From an uncultured Eubacteriales bacterium (GTDB lineage Bacteria; Bacillota; Clostridia; Christensenellales; Borkfalkiaceae), in the NCBI GenBank assembly GCA_905209085.1, contig CAJLRM010000005.1:186001-250000 (forward strand): a stretch of DNA of 64,000 bases. The letters are read 5' to 3'. The notes under the pieces are model-generated. The model was given only the letters and a program-made list of their open reading frames with translations. It searched no databases and was not told the origin of the DNA. Every line of letters starts with the position of its first letter. The stretch's first letter is position 1. A program made the translations under genes and the position numbers. Below are positions 26,229-35,636 of the stretch, piece after piece.

Positions 26229-26366
26229 CTATTTGCGAATTCATGGAAACTATTTTAAATCCTTTTAAGTGCAAAGCAACAATCCCGTATAGGGAGGAAG
26301 ACGCTCCTTGCGCAAAAAAAATATTGTATTACAGAGCGAAACGGATTTGCCGCGGTTCGTCCCGCG

Positions 26367-27149
26367 TCACAATTTTTTGAAGTACGCGAGAGAGTTTTCC
26401 AGATCGGCGGTGCATTTGAGTTCGAGCAAACAGTCCGCGCCGATTCTTTCCGCGACGCGTTTATAATACGCGACGTCCACCTTTCCGTCGCCCAGATTGA
26501 CGTGATCCTTTTTCATGCTCTTTTCCGATTTGACGTCGTGGATATGGAACTCCTTGACGCCGCGAAAGTCCGTTTTTTGAAAAATTTTTCGCGGCAGATT
26601 GCCGCAGACTTCGTCGTGACCGATATCGAAAGTGAAAGAGAAGCCCTCGTGTTGCAAAGCGGCATACGTCTTTTCCATATAGGGGACGGTTTTGGAGTTT
26701 TCGAGCGCCAAAGCCACCTTATTTTCGCGGCAGAGCCGCTCCACGCGGGAGAGCGTTCTCTTCAAACGCGCGATATATTCGTCGAACTCTTTTTCGTACA
26801 CGTAATTTTTCACGCCGCTGATCGTGACGACGGGACCTTCGATCAGATGCACCACGAGCGTTTTCAGTCCTTCTGCCGCCGCGGGCAGCAGATACCTTTC
26901 CAAGAGAATTAAATAGCTTTCCGCGACTTCGTCATAAGTGCCGAAATCCGCTTCGTCGAAAAAATGCAGCGTAATTCCCAAGCCGTATTTCTTGATCAGA
27001 GAGCCTAAAAGCCCCTTTTCGAGAAGCGCTTTGCGGCAATAGGAAAAATTCAGATTGAGTTCCACAAAATCGAATCCGCCGCGCGAAGCAAAAGCGAAAT
27101 TATCGAGAAGCGAATCGAAAGAATACAGAATAGGCATTCCGATTTTCAT
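26367..27149 (-). CDS. Xylose isomerase-like TIM barrel, sugar phosphate isomerase/epimerase family
   Basis: This 260-residue cytosolic protein has the AP-endonuclease-2/xylose isomerase-like barrel fold. Likely metal-binding positions are Glu in ALALENSK, Asp/His in FTFDIGHDE, His in EFHIHDV and Glu in LLELKCT. Known members isomerise or epimerise sugars such as hydroxypyruvate, inosose or tagatose derivatives. Its ATG overlaps the serA stop (ATGA), and there is no separate Shine-Dalgarno, so it is translated by coupling. Its place after serC and serA suggests work on a small acid or sugar linked to serine or hydroxypyruvate metabolism, but that is inference. Confidence 0.8.
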   Translation of the reverse strand: MKIGMPILYSFDSLLDNFAFASRGGFDFVELNLNFSYCRKALLEKGLLGSLIKKYGLGITLHFFDEADFGTYDEVAESYLILLERYLLPAAAEGLKTLVVHLIEGPVVTISGVKNYVYEKEFDEYIARLKRTLSRVERLCRENKVALALENSKTVPYMEKTYAALQHEGFSFTFDIGHDEVCGNLPRKIFQKTDFRGVKEFHIHDVKSEKSMKKDHVNLGDGKVDVAYYKRVAERIGADCLLELKCTADLENSLAYFKKL

Positions 27150-28300
27150 TTGATGATTCTGACCCTGTAAACGTTTTCAATCGCGGAGAGTTCCGCGGCG
27201 ATCCCCGCGGGATCCGCTTCCGCGTCGATGACGGTATAGGCGCAGTTCCCCTTGCTCCTATTCGCCATATTGACGATATTGATCCCCTTTTTTCCCAAAA
27301 GCGCGGTAAACTGCCCGATCATATTGGGAACGTTTTTATGCAGAACGGCGATACGGTATCCGCCCGCGATGCTCCCCGCGTCGAGTGCGGGAAAGTTGAC
27401 CGAATTTTTGATGCTGCCCGTCGCGGCGTAATCTTTGAGCTGCCCTACCGCCATTACGGCGCAGTTGTCCTCGCTTTCCGAAGTCGACGCCCCCAAATGC
27501 GGCACCGCGATCGCGCCCGGCATATTCCGTACCTTTTCGTTGGGGAAATCCGTCACATAGCGGTGCACCTTCCCGCTCGCGATCGCGGCGCACATATCCT
27601 CGTCGTTGACGAGAAGATCCCGGGAAAAGTTGATGATATTCACCCCGTCCTTCATTTTGGCGAAAGCGTCCGCGTTAAAAAGGTATTTCGTGCTTTCCAG
27701 CAGGGGAACGTGAACGGTGATGTAGTCGCATTCGGCAAACATCTCGTCCAGCGTTTTCACCGTGATGATATTGTTTTTGAGGGCAAGAGCGTGTTCTATG
27801 GAAAGATTGACGTCGTAGCCGTACACCGTCATGCCGAGGGATATGGCGCTGTTGGCGACGAGAACGCCGATGGCGCCCAAGCCGATCACCCCCAGCTTTT
27901 TCCCCGCGATCTCTTTGCCCGCAAACGCCTTCTTGCCCTTTTCCACCGCCTTTCCCACATCGCCTTCGATCGTCCTGACCCAATTCACGCCGTCGATGAC
28001 GTCGCGGCTGGAAAGCAGCAGGGCGGCGATGACCAGTTCCTTCACCCCGTTTGCGTTCGCTCCGGGCGTATTGAACACGACGATCCCCTTTTGCGCGAAT
28101 TTGTCCACGGGAATATTGTTTACTCCCGCGCCTGCACGCGCCACGGCGAAAAGATTTTCCCCCGCGTCTATCTCGTGCAAAGACGAACTTCTCACCAAAG
28201 CGACGTCCGCCTCCGCGATATCGTCCGTAAAAACATACCCGTTTCCGAGCTTATCGAGTCCGCACTTCGCTATCTTATCAAAACATTTTACTTTATACAT
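27146..28300 (-). CDS. serA: D-3-phosphoglycerate dehydrogenase
   Basis: This 384-residue enzyme makes 3-phosphohydroxypyruvate from 3-phosphoglycerate with NAD, the first step of serine synthesis. The NAD motif is VIGLGAIG (138-145), catalytic Arg227 lies in NFSRDLL and His268 in VPHLGAST. A C-terminal ACT domain (about 310-384, NVPNMIGQFTALLGKKGINI) implies serine feedback control; the intervening domain of the long SerA type is absent. It overlaps serC by 8 bases upstream and the TIM-barrel gene by 4 bases downstream. Confidence 0.95.
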   Translation of the reverse strand: MYKVKCFDKIAKCGLDKLGNGYVFTDDIAEADVALVRSSSLHEIDAGENLFAVARAGAGVNNIPVDKFAQKGIVVFNTPGANANGVKELVIAALLLSSRDVIDGVNWVRTIEGDVGKAVEKGKKAFAGKEIAGKKLGVIGLGAIGVLVANSAISLGMTVYGYDVNLSIEHALALKNNIITVKTLDEMFAECDYITVHVPLLESTKYLFNADAFAKMKDGVNIINFSRDLLVNDEDMCAAIASGKVHRYVTDFPNEKVRNMPGAIAVPHLGASTSESEDNCAVMAVGQLKDYAATGSIKNSVNFPALDAGSIAGGYRIAVLHKNVPNMIGQFTALLGKKGINIVNMANRSKGNCAYTVIDAEADPAGIAAELSAIENVYRVRIIK

Positions 28301-29390
28301 CTCTTTGCTTCCCGTGTTCCTTTTCGAATTTTTCCATGAAGCGCACTAATTTTTCAACGCCCTCTTTGGGCATCGCGTTGTAGATACTGGCGCGCATACC
28401 GCCCACCGTTCTGTGCCCTTTGAGATTGAGGAGTCCCTCTTCTTTCGCCTCCGCGACGAACTGCGCGTCGAGCTGTTCGCTGCCCGTGACGAAAGGTACG
28501 TTCATCAACGAACGATCGCGCTTTGCGACGGTGGGCGTAAACAACCTGCTCGCATCGAGATACTCGTAAAAAATTTTTGCCTTTTCCTCGTTCACCTGCT
28601 TCATCGCGGCAAGTCCGCCGCGGGAACGGATCCATTTGAACACTTTTCCGCAAATGTAAATGCCGTAACAGGGCGGCGTATTGAACATACTGTTTTCCTT
28701 GGCGTGAACGGAGTATTTCAGCATAGTGGGAGTACCCGGCAGCGCGTCCTCCCGAATAAGATCCTCTCGCGCGATCACGACCACCGTACCCGCCGGTCCG
28801 ATATTTTTCTGCGCGCCCGCAAAGAGTAAGCCGTATTTTTTCACGTCAAAGGGTTCGGACAAAAAGCACGAGGACATATCCGCCACCAAAGGCTTGCCCT
28901 TGGTATCGGGCAGCGCATGAAATTTCGTGCCGTAAATCGTGTTGTTTTCACAGATATATACATAGTCCGCACGAGAAGAAACGGGCAGGTCGGAGCAATC
29001 GGGGATATAGGAGAAGGTTTTGTCCTCGGAGGAGGCGAGAATATTCACCTTGCCGAAAATCCCGGCTTCCTTAGCCGCTTTTTTCGCCCACACGCCCGTG
29101 AGTATGTAATCCGCTTCCCTGTTTTTCATCAGATTCATCGGCACCATCGCAAACTGCGTGTTTCCGCCGCCCTGCAAAAACAGAACTTTATACTCCTTGG
29201 GAATATCCGCAAGAGAGCGAAGTTCTGCTTCCGCTTCCGCGATGATTTTTCCGAAATCCTTGCCTCTGTGACTCATTTCCATCACGGACATTCCCGTGCC
29301 GCGATAGTCGAGCATTTCCTCCTGCGCCTCTTTGAGCACCTCCAAAGGCAGTTGCGCCGGTCCGGCTGAAAAATTATAAATTCTGTTCAT
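28293..29390 (-). CDS. serC: Phosphoserine aminotransferase
   Basis: This 365-residue PLP enzyme converts 3-phosphohydroxypyruvate and glutamate to phosphoserine. It starts with the family hallmark MNRIYNFSAGPAQLP; the PLP lysine is Lys195 in GAQKNIGPAG. I chose ATG 29390: GAGGGTGG lies just upstream and the length is typical, while in-frame codons up to 29480 cross the promoter. A phosphoserine phosphatase gene is not present in the window. serC is the first gene of the serC-serA-TIM barrel operon. Confidence 0.95.
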   Translation of the reverse strand: MNRIYNFSAGPAQLPLEVLKEAQEEMLDYRGTGMSVMEMSHRGKDFGKIIAEAEAELRSLADIPKEYKVLFLQGGGNTQFAMVPMNLMKNREADYILTGVWAKKAAKEAGIFGKVNILASSEDKTFSYIPDCSDLPVSSRADYVYICENNTIYGTKFHALPDTKGKPLVADMSSCFLSEPFDVKKYGLLFAGAQKNIGPAGTVVVIAREDLIREDALPGTPTMLKYSVHAKENSMFNTPPCYGIYICGKVFKWIRSRGGLAAMKQVNEEKAKIFYEYLDASRLFTPTVAKRDRSLMNVPFVTGSEQLDAQFVAEAKEEGLLNLKGHRTVGGMRASIYNAMPKEGVEKLVRFMEKFEKEHGKQRDV

Positions 29391-29400
29391 AGCCACCCTC

Positions 29401-29426
29401 ATAATAGAAAAAATCGTTTCTATTAT
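29401..29426 (-). promoter_or_regulatory. Perfect 10-bp-arm inverted repeat in the serC start region
   Basis: ATAATAGAAA, six bases, TTTCTATTAT. It begins at the last two bases of the -10 and ends next to the Shine-Dalgarno, so it could be an operator or an RNA hairpin in the leader. Confidence 0.7.
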
Positions 29427-29453
29427 TATATGCGCAAAAATGAAATAAGTCAA
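29425..29453 (-). promoter_or_regulatory. Sigma-A promoter of serC-serA
   Basis: TTGACT, 17 bases, TATAAT on the minus strand, about 35 bases before ATG 29390. Confidence 0.85.
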
Positions 29454-29490
29454 GTAAAATACTTTTATTTGTCGATACAAAATAAAAGAG

Positions 29491-29526
29491 AGGCAAAAAG
29501 AAGCAGCCGTACTGCTCGTGTACGGC
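29491..29526 (-). terminator. Terminator behind the surface-protein operon
   Basis: Minus strand: GCCGTAC, seven-base loop, GTACGGC, then TGCTTCTTTTTGCC. It lies about 190 bases past the esterase gene and just before the serC promoter. Confidence 0.55.
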
Positions 29527-29640
29527 CGCCAAAGATCCTGCGCGCTTTTTCCCTATGCGGTTCCTCTTCTTTTTTCCGATCGGGAAGACTTCCTCTAAAA
29601 CATAGACGTTATAAAATTATGTAAGCGCTCTCTATACGAA

Positions 29641-29662
29641 GCGGCGCAAAGATTTGCGCCGC
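29641..29662. repeat. Perfect GC-rich palindromic hairpin
   Basis: GCGGCGCAAA, two bases, TTTGCGCCGC. It sits 53 bases past the esterase stop. Neither side has a proper T run, so it may stabilise the mRNA end rather than terminate. A catabolite-control-like site TGTAAGCGCTCTCT (29620-29633) is adjacent. Confidence 0.55.
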
Positions 29663-29714
29663 CTTTGTACGTTTTCTTCCAAAGAATAGAGGCAAATCTT
29701 TGAAAAAATTTAAA

Positions 29715-32700
29715 TCAGCGATTTTTTCTTCTTTTGAAAATCGCCGCGGTCAACAGCGCCAGACCTCCCGCCAGGGGCACGGAAACGCCTCCGCAGCCCT
29801 TGCAGCCGCCGATCACAGTCCCGTCGGAGCCGCCGTGCGAATCGGACGCCGTATCCCGGGAGTCGCTCTCCGACGAGGAACCGCTTACGGAATCCGAAGC
29901 GGACGTTTCTCCGTCCGACGTAGTTTGTTCGGGAATCCACTTCGTATAAAGGATTAAATCCCCTGTCACCGTCTGCGGCAGCGAAACTTTTTCTCCGCTG
30001 AAATCCGCTTCTTTATAATACCCTTCCAATCGATAGCCCGCCTTTTGCAAAGGGGCGATCTCGGGCGACGTTCCGTAATCGTAACTTTCGTTGAAAAGCT
30101 CCGTTTCGCCGTCGTAGATCTTCACGACATACCGATTGACGCTCCATTTCGGGGTGAGAGTCACGTTTTCGCCGAACGCGTGCGGCTCGGTGAGCGAATA
30201 ATCGTTCGTACCGTCCGACCAGCCCGTCAGCGTGTACCCCTCCTTTTGCAGAGATATTTTAGAGAGATCGACTTCTTCCTCGTCCGTCGTTTCCAACGTG
30301 TCGATGATTTTTTCGCCGTCCGAAAAGCTGACGGTGATATTTTTTACATATTTGGCGTAAAGCGTGAGATTCCGCGCGATGCTTCCGTCAAATTCCGCGA
30401 TTGTGTTCTGATACCCCGCGTCCGTGTACCACCCTGCGAAAGTCAGACCTTCTTTATAGGCGTCGGGCAGGACGACCCTTTCCTGATCGATCCCGAAGCT
30501 TTCTAAAATATCGCCGTTCAAACTCCCGCCGAACGCGTTGACTTTCACCGTCCATTTCTTCGTTTTGGAGAAGAGCCAATGCAGGAGTTCCGCGTCCTGA
30601 TAAGCGACCAGCCAGGACAGATGTCCGATATCTTCGACATGGGTATACCTCGCGTCCAGTCCCGCGTCTTTCATATTCCCGCACAGCTGCGCAAGGGCCT
30701 CGTAACCCACCGTCGTATCCGAGTTGCTGTTGTACCCCGCCAGCGCCGTCGTGGAGAGCAGTGCGAATTCGCCGCTGTCGGCGCCGCCCGCGCTGTTTAC
30801 GATGGCGGCGAACAGATCGGGATAGCGCATCGCCATATCCGTGATGCCGAAGCCGCCCATGGAAATGCCCGCCCCGTAGACGCGCGACAAATCGACCGAA
30901 TACTTTTGGAAGATTTCGTTATAAAGCAGGGAGGCCGCCAATTTGGAAGGGACGGACTGCGGCACTTCGTCTATCTTATAGCCGCCCGGCGTCCAATCCG
31001 TTTCCACCCATCTTTTATCGAGCGGGCACTGCGGAGCGACGATGATGACGTCGTTCCGATAGCTGCCGAAGATGATGCGTTTGAGCGGAAACGTCACGCC
31101 GAGGTTGGAGCCGGCCACCTGCGCCATATTGTCGCTCCCGCGTTCGCCCGCGCCGTGTAAGTATAAAAGAACGGGGTATTTCTTCGACGAATCGTAATTT
31201 TCGGGAAGATATAACCGATAGGGCAAAGTAGTGGTTTGAGAAACTTTTTTATCGGAATAGGTGAGCGGCTGCATCTTGCCCAGCACACCGTCGTTCGCCG
31301 CGTAGCGCACTTCTTCGCCCGTCGCCGTATTCAAGATCATCTCATTGCCCGTCGCCACGAACCCCGTATCCGAGGCATCGACAGCGGGAATCTCCGTGAC
31401 TCCGTGCAGCAGGGCGTCGTACTCGTAAGGGAAATAAACGCAGTCCGCGATATAATCCCTGCCGTCCTTTTCACAGATCAGCCAAAGATAGGAAGCCGAA
31501 AACACGTTTCCGTCACGCGGCTCCACGCGAATCGAACACTGTGCTCCCTGCGGGGAAAAGTCGGAGAGTCCGAAAAATACGTCGCCGTATTGTTCCCCTT
31601 TTACCGTTTTCCACGTCCCGTAACTTTGCCCGTCCGCGTAAATTTCGGCGGCCTGCGCCGTTTCGCCGAGCGGCGTTCTGCGCGCCAATCTGTAATTCGT
31701 GCCGCCGGAAAAAGTTTTGAAAAACAGGGTGAACGGGGAGGAGAAACGCGCGTTTTTCTGATAGGTGTCCGCTCCTTTCCAATCTTCTCTGAAAACAAAT
31801 TCGTCCATGCTTCCCTCGGACTCTATCAAAACAAAATTGTCATAAGAAATTTCCGCGTCGCCGTTTAAGAGGGCGATTCCCGTTCCCGCGGAATATTTAT
31901 CCGTCATCTGAAAGGTGTTCCACCCGTTTATCATCAGCTGAACGGCGGAGCCTTCCACCGTAATTTTTACGATATAATCCAAAGCGCCGTTAAAATAAGT
32001 GTGTTTATAGGCGTATTCCGTATATTTACCGTCCGCATAATAGCCGACGGAACACATCAGTTTATCTCCTTGAAGCTCGAAACCGACGAGGGTGCCGTTG
32101 AGTCCCTTCAAGCTGTAAAAGGCGTGCAGAAGGACGCCGTGTTTTGCTCTGTCGCCCTGCGCTCCCGCTACGTTCAAAGTGAATTGAAACATATACGAAT
32201 TCAGTCCCGTATCCGCAATCGCGCTCCAACGGTTTTCGGCGGAGCTGACGTACTTACCGTCTTTCACAGCGACGGGGGCTTCGGACAAAGGCGTCCAAAA
32301 ATCAGAAACGCTGTCGCAGGCGTCCAGATAGGGAAGCGACGGCGGACTCTTTACGACGATCTTTTTCGACGAATAGGTAAGCTCCGTGCGCAGCTCTTCC
32401 CCCTGCGCGGAAACGAATCTTAACACGATAGGCCCCGTCTTTTCCTCGAAGGGCACGGAAAACTCCGTTCCCGAAACGAATTCCCCGCCGAACGCGGAAT
32501 AGCTCCACTCCCCTTCCTTTGCATTGGTGCGGACGTAATCCAGAAGTTCCAGCGTCTGCCCTTCCCTCGCGGCAAAGACCTCTATATCGGAAATTTTTTC
32601 GAGATATGTTTCCTCTACCGTTTTAATCGTTTTATAACTTATCGTCACTTTCTTTTCCCCGAAATCCAGATTGCCGCTGGCGTCGTTAGCGCCCGCAGGG

Positions 32701-34160
32701 AGAATTTCCACAAGGATCGTTCCCTCCGCGTTGTCATTGGGCAACACGATCTCGTCCGTTTCCGCTCCGTCGAGGAAATATCTAACCTGACAGCTGAAAT
32801 GATTGGTCTTTACGCTCACGTAATCTTTCAAATCGAAAACTTTTTCTTTTTCGTCCAGGGCAAAGGTATATTCGATATCCCCCTTTTTGGCAATTTCGGG
32901 CGTGCGCAGGATTTCCGCTTTCGCGCCTCTCATTCTCGAAACGAGCATGGCGTTGTCCTGGGCGATAAACTGATAGCCGAAGAAATAGCTGGACGGCTCG
33001 GCGCTCGCGTAAGAGTGCGCTTGCTTATTGAATTCATACGCCATATCGAAATAGTCGGACACGAAAATTTCCCCCGCGGCGTTTTCCCAGAGCAGCCAGT
33101 ATTCGCACGCCGAATACCAGCCGTCCGTATTCTTTTTCAAAAAGAATCCCGCATTCTCTCCTTCCCCAAGCCCTTCAAAACGGGAGGGATCGAGAGCGAC
33201 CGTATTCAAACCGAAATCCCGATTGCCGTAAGCGCTGTCCCCCCAGTCCGCAATCTTATCCGTCCACTCGTCCGCAAGCGTCAGTTTGCCCGTTTTGTCG
33301 AGATAGACTTCCACGTCCTGATCTAAGTCCGCAAGCTTGGACTGTCTGGCGAGGTAGTATTTTTTCACCTGCGTCAAATCGTCGGGGAGCCTCATTTGAA
33401 AAGTCTGATTTTTTCCCGTTTCGTAAAAATAATACTGCGCGCCACAAATATTGTAGCCGCCCCAGTTCGCCCGCACCAGCTTGGAAGCAAGACAGAAATC
33501 GGAATCCAGCGGCGTCACCGTGAGGTTTTTATAGACGCCGGAACAGCCGTCCGCCAGGAGGGAGATATATCCTCCCTGCCTGTACGGAAGGGAAAAGCTC
33601 GTAAATATCCATCCGTTTATCACGACGTTCGCCAGATCGCCCTGCACGTAAATCTCGTAGACGTTGTTTTCGGCGCCCGCCGTATCCCAGCCCGTGTGAT
33701 TGCCGTAGAGGAAAGCGAACTCCCCGTTTCTGTAATATCCCGTAGAACAGTACAGAGCGCCGCCCCAGTCGTAAAAACCGACGTAAAAGCCGTCGAGCGA
33801 ATCCGCCGAATCGTTTAAAATCAAGCCGTTACAACCCATCCAGGGTTCTTCCCGATTCGTGCCCGAATAGCGATATTCGAAGCTCAATTTATAATTGTCG
33901 AAAGAAGCTTTCGTGCGGTACAAAATTCTGTTTTCTCCCGCGTCCGCGTCCTTGTCCGAAATCAATTCGGAATTTCCGCCCAGAGTCTTGCCGCTTTCCA
34001 CGTCCCAGCGCTCCGATGTAAAATCGAGAGCCTCGCCCTCTACCGTCGTCTTTTCCATGCGCAGTGCGGCAGCGGCCAAAACGACCAGCAAAAGCACGAA
34101 AACCATCGCCGCCGTCCATATTCTTCCCCTGTTTTTTTCCAGGCTCATTTTTCCCATCAT
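29715..34160 (-). CDS. Large surface esterase with two LamG-like and InlB-type repeats
   Basis: This 1481-residue protein has an N-terminal membrane segment (about 14-34) as signal. Two concanavalin/LamG-like segments (about 45-215 and 625-795) flank beta-rich linkers. An alpha/beta-hydrolase (about 960-1200) of the CE1/feruloyl-esterase-like kind follows, with YLHGAGERG, nucleophile Ser1100 in GISMGGFG and His1180 in DIGHLSW. Then come three InlB-type repeats (FAGWYTD, LTGWSDG, LEGYYKE; about 1205-1435), a Ser/Asp-rich stretch and a C-terminal GGCKGCGG, hydrophobic segment and KRRKNR tail. It probably binds and de-esterifies polysaccharide at the cell surface. ATG 34160 has GAGAGG 7 bases upstream. 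It is the last gene of a four-gene operon. Confidence 0.85.
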   Translation of the reverse strand: MMGKMSLEKNRGRIWTAAMVFVLLLVVLAAAALRMEKTTVEGEALDFTSERWDVESGKTLGGNSELISDKDADAGENRILYRTKASFDNYKLSFEYRYSGTNREEPWMGCNGLILNDSADSLDGFYVGFYDWGGALYCSTGYYRNGEFAFLYGNHTGWDTAGAENNVYEIYVQGDLANVVINGWIFTSFSLPYRQGGYISLLADGCSGVYKNLTVTPLDSDFCLASKLVRANWGGYNICGAQYYFYETGKNQTFQMRLPDDLTQVKKYYLARQSKLADLDQDVEVYLDKTGKLTLADEWTDKIADWGDSAYGNRDFGLNTVALDPSRFEGLGEGENAGFFLKKNTDGWYSACEYWLLWENAAGEIFVSDYFDMAYEFNKQAHSYASAEPSSYFFGYQFIAQDNAMLVSRMRGAKAEILRTPEIAKKGDIEYTFALDEKEKVFDLKDYVSVKTNHFSCQVRYFLDGAETDEIVLPNDNAEGTILVEILPAGANDASGNLDFGEKKVTISYKTIKTVEETYLEKISDIEVFAAREGQTLELLDYVRTNAKEGEWSYSAFGGEFVSGTEFSVPFEEKTGPIVLRFVSAQGEELRTELTYSSKKIVVKSPPSLPYLDACDSVSDFWTPLSEAPVAVKDGKYVSSAENRWSAIADTGLNSYMFQFTLNVAGAQGDRAKHGVLLHAFYSLKGLNGTLVGFELQGDKLMCSVGYYADGKYTEYAYKHTYFNGALDYIVKITVEGSAVQLMINGWNTFQMTDKYSAGTGIALLNGDAEISYDNFVLIESEGSMDEFVFREDWKGADTYQKNARFSSPFTLFFKTFSGGTNYRLARRTPLGETAQAAEIYADGQSYGTWKTVKGEQYGDVFFGLSDFSPQGAQCSIRVEPRDGNVFSASYLWLICEKDGRDYIADCVYFPYEYDALLHGVTEIPAVDASDTGFVATGNEMILNTATGEEVRYAANDGVLGKMQPLTYSDKKVSQTTTLPYRLYLPENYDSSKKYPVLLYLHGAGERGSDNMAQVAGSNLGVTFPLKRIIFGSYRNDVIIVAPQCPLDKRWVETDWTPGGYKIDEVPQSVPSKLAASLLYNEIFQKYSVDLSRVYGAGISMGGFGITDMAMRYPDLFAAIVNSAGGADSGEFALLSTTALAGYNSNSDTTVGYEALAQLCGNMKDAGLDARYTHVEDIGHLSWLVAYQDAELLHWLFSKTKKWTVKVNAFGGSLNGDILESFGIDQERVVLPDAYKEGLTFAGWYTDAGYQNTIAEFDGSIARNLTLYAKYVKNITVSFSDGEKIIDTLETTDEEEVDLSKISLQKEGYTLTGWSDGTNDYSLTEPHAFGENVTLTPKWSVNRYVVKIYDGETELFNESYDYGTSPEIAPLQKAGYRLEGYYKEADFSGEKVSLPQTVTGDLILYTKWIPEQTTSDGETSASDSVSGSSSESDSRDTASDSHGGSDGTVIGGCKGCGGVSVPLAGGLALLTAAIFKRRKNR

Positions 34161-34196
34161 TTTTTTACCTCTCTTTCCTTTTTCTTTCCCGCTTTT

Positions 34197-35636
34197 TTAT
34201 CGGCGCCTGCCCTTCGAAAACGTTAAAGCGGCGGCAAACACCGCGAACGCCGCAATCGGCAGGGCCGCCGATTTACAGCCCGAGTTGCATCCGGAAGAGA
34301 TCCCGCTCCCCGAAGCGTTTTCGGAGGTTTCGGAAGAGGAATCGGGGACCTTTTCTTCCCATTTCGCGTACAGCGTCATATCCGCCGTGACGGGCGATTG
34401 GAAATCGTAAGCCAGCGTCAGCGCTTCGTCCGTATACCAACCCTCAAAGACATAGCCCTCTTTGGCGGGCGAAGCCGGACGTTCCAGTTTATTTCCGTCC
34501 GCCACTTTCTCCGGCAGTACGGCGGTGCCGCCGTTCGATTCGAAAGTCACCGTATACGGCTCCCCCGTATATACGTATATTAAGGCGTCCCTGTAATTCG
34601 CTCCGCCTGCCAAAGTTTCGGCTTCCGCCAAAGCATATACCTCTATCTGCGAAACGGAAACAAAATGTCCGCTGCCGCCCGCTTTGCCGTAAAGTCGGAT
34701 ACCGTCCCCTTCGACGGGCGCAAAGATAAATTCGAAAATTTCCGACGACTCGCCCGCCTCCGCTTTATTCGAGATCGAAGCCGGATAGCCCGGATCGTTG
34801 AGGAGGGACACGTTCGTCCATTCCCCGCCGTTTCTCACCTGTATTTTGAGCGACGAAGCGTTTTGAAACCACCCGCCGTCCGCCCAATGATCGCCTTCCT
34901 GAAAGACGAGTTTGGAAAAGGTGAGAATATCGTCGAAATCGTAACCCATCCAGAAATAGTTTTCTCCCGTGCCCGCCACGTAAGAATCGTATTGAGCGGG
35001 ACCGACGCCCGACGTGCCCACGGGATAAATTTTTTCGTTTTTGACGACGTTCAAGTCCTTATTTCCCCCGCCCGTCGGCGCAGGTACGGAGGTGATGACG
35101 TTTCCCACCTGCGCGAGATTATAAGTCGCGGTATAGTTTTCCTTACCGATGTTGATTTTGAGAAAATCCACCGCGTGCCACTTTCCTTCGCTGAGCGTAC
35201 GGATTTCCACTTCGTGCCAGGATTCTTTCAGTCCCGAGAGCCGCGCGATCTGTTTTTGATAGGTTTCCTCTTCGTCCGAAGCGGAATATTCGCCTTTTTT
35301 TTCACCGTCGAGCGAAATTTGGAAATCGCCGCCCTCTTCGCCTGAAAAGCCGTAGACGGCGACGCCCGTACCGAAGAAACGGTAGGAAATGCTTTCGCCC
35401 GCCCCATAGGTGCCGTGCTGCCAATTTTTAGAAGCTTTGTCGTCCTCGACGAGCTGAAAGCCCTCCGAAATCTTAAAGCCTTCCGCATCCGTTTCCATTT
35501 TCTTTTCATAGCCGACGACAGCCGCCCGGCTCTTCGCCACAGGCAGACCCGCCGACAGAGCCAAAGACACCATCGCCGCCGTTATTATCCCCGCGCCTAA
35601 ACGCAGGCGTTTATTTTCATAAATGCTCTTATGCAC
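34197..35636 (-). CDS. Surface binding protein with InlB-type repeat and Cys-rich C-terminal anchor
   Basis: This 479-residue protein has a Sec signal (about 10-38) and no lipobox. Residues 40-360 are a two-part beta-sandwich module (GKWHAVDF, FQEGDHWADGGWF) also found at the C-terminus of the neighbouring secreted ADP-ribosylglycohydrolase. One InlB-type repeat follows (FEGWYTDE, about 400). The end is a Ser-rich linker, SGCNSGC, a hydrophobic segment and GRRR. There is no catalytic domain. The start is GTG 35636, six bases after GGAGG, overlapping the upstream stop by eight bases. It probably presents a binding surface next to its enzyme neighbours. Confidence 0.8.
   Translation of the reverse strand: MHKSIYENKRLRLGAGIITAAMVSLALSAGLPVAKSRAAVVGYEKKMETDAEGFKISEGFQLVEDDKASKNWQHGTYGAGESISYRFFGTGVAVYGFSGEEGGDFQISLDGEKKGEYSASDEEETYQKQIARLSGLKESWHEVEIRTLSEGKWHAVDFLKINIGKENYTATYNLAQVGNVITSVPAPTGGGNKDLNVVKNEKIYPVGTSGVGPAQYDSYVAGTGENYFWMGYDFDDILTFSKLVFQEGDHWADGGWFQNASSLKIQVRNGGEWTNVSLLNDPGYPASISNKAEAGESSEIFEFIFAPVEGDGIRLYGKAGGSGHFVSVSQIEVYALAEAETLAGGANYRDALIYVYTGEPYTVTFESNGGTAVLPEKVADGNKLERPASPAKEGYVFEGWYTDEALTLAYDFQSPVTADMTLYAKWEEKVPDSSSETSENASGSGISSGCNSGCKSAALPIAAFAVFAAALTFSKGRRR

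Noticed and set aside
26074..26274. 66-codon minus-strand frame
   Set aside because: Its middle part is a terminator hairpin and there is no usable start site, although its last 32 codons look protein-like.
29641..29662. GC-rich palindrome considered as a terminator
   Set aside because: Neither strand has a T run after the stem; kept only as a hairpin repeat.
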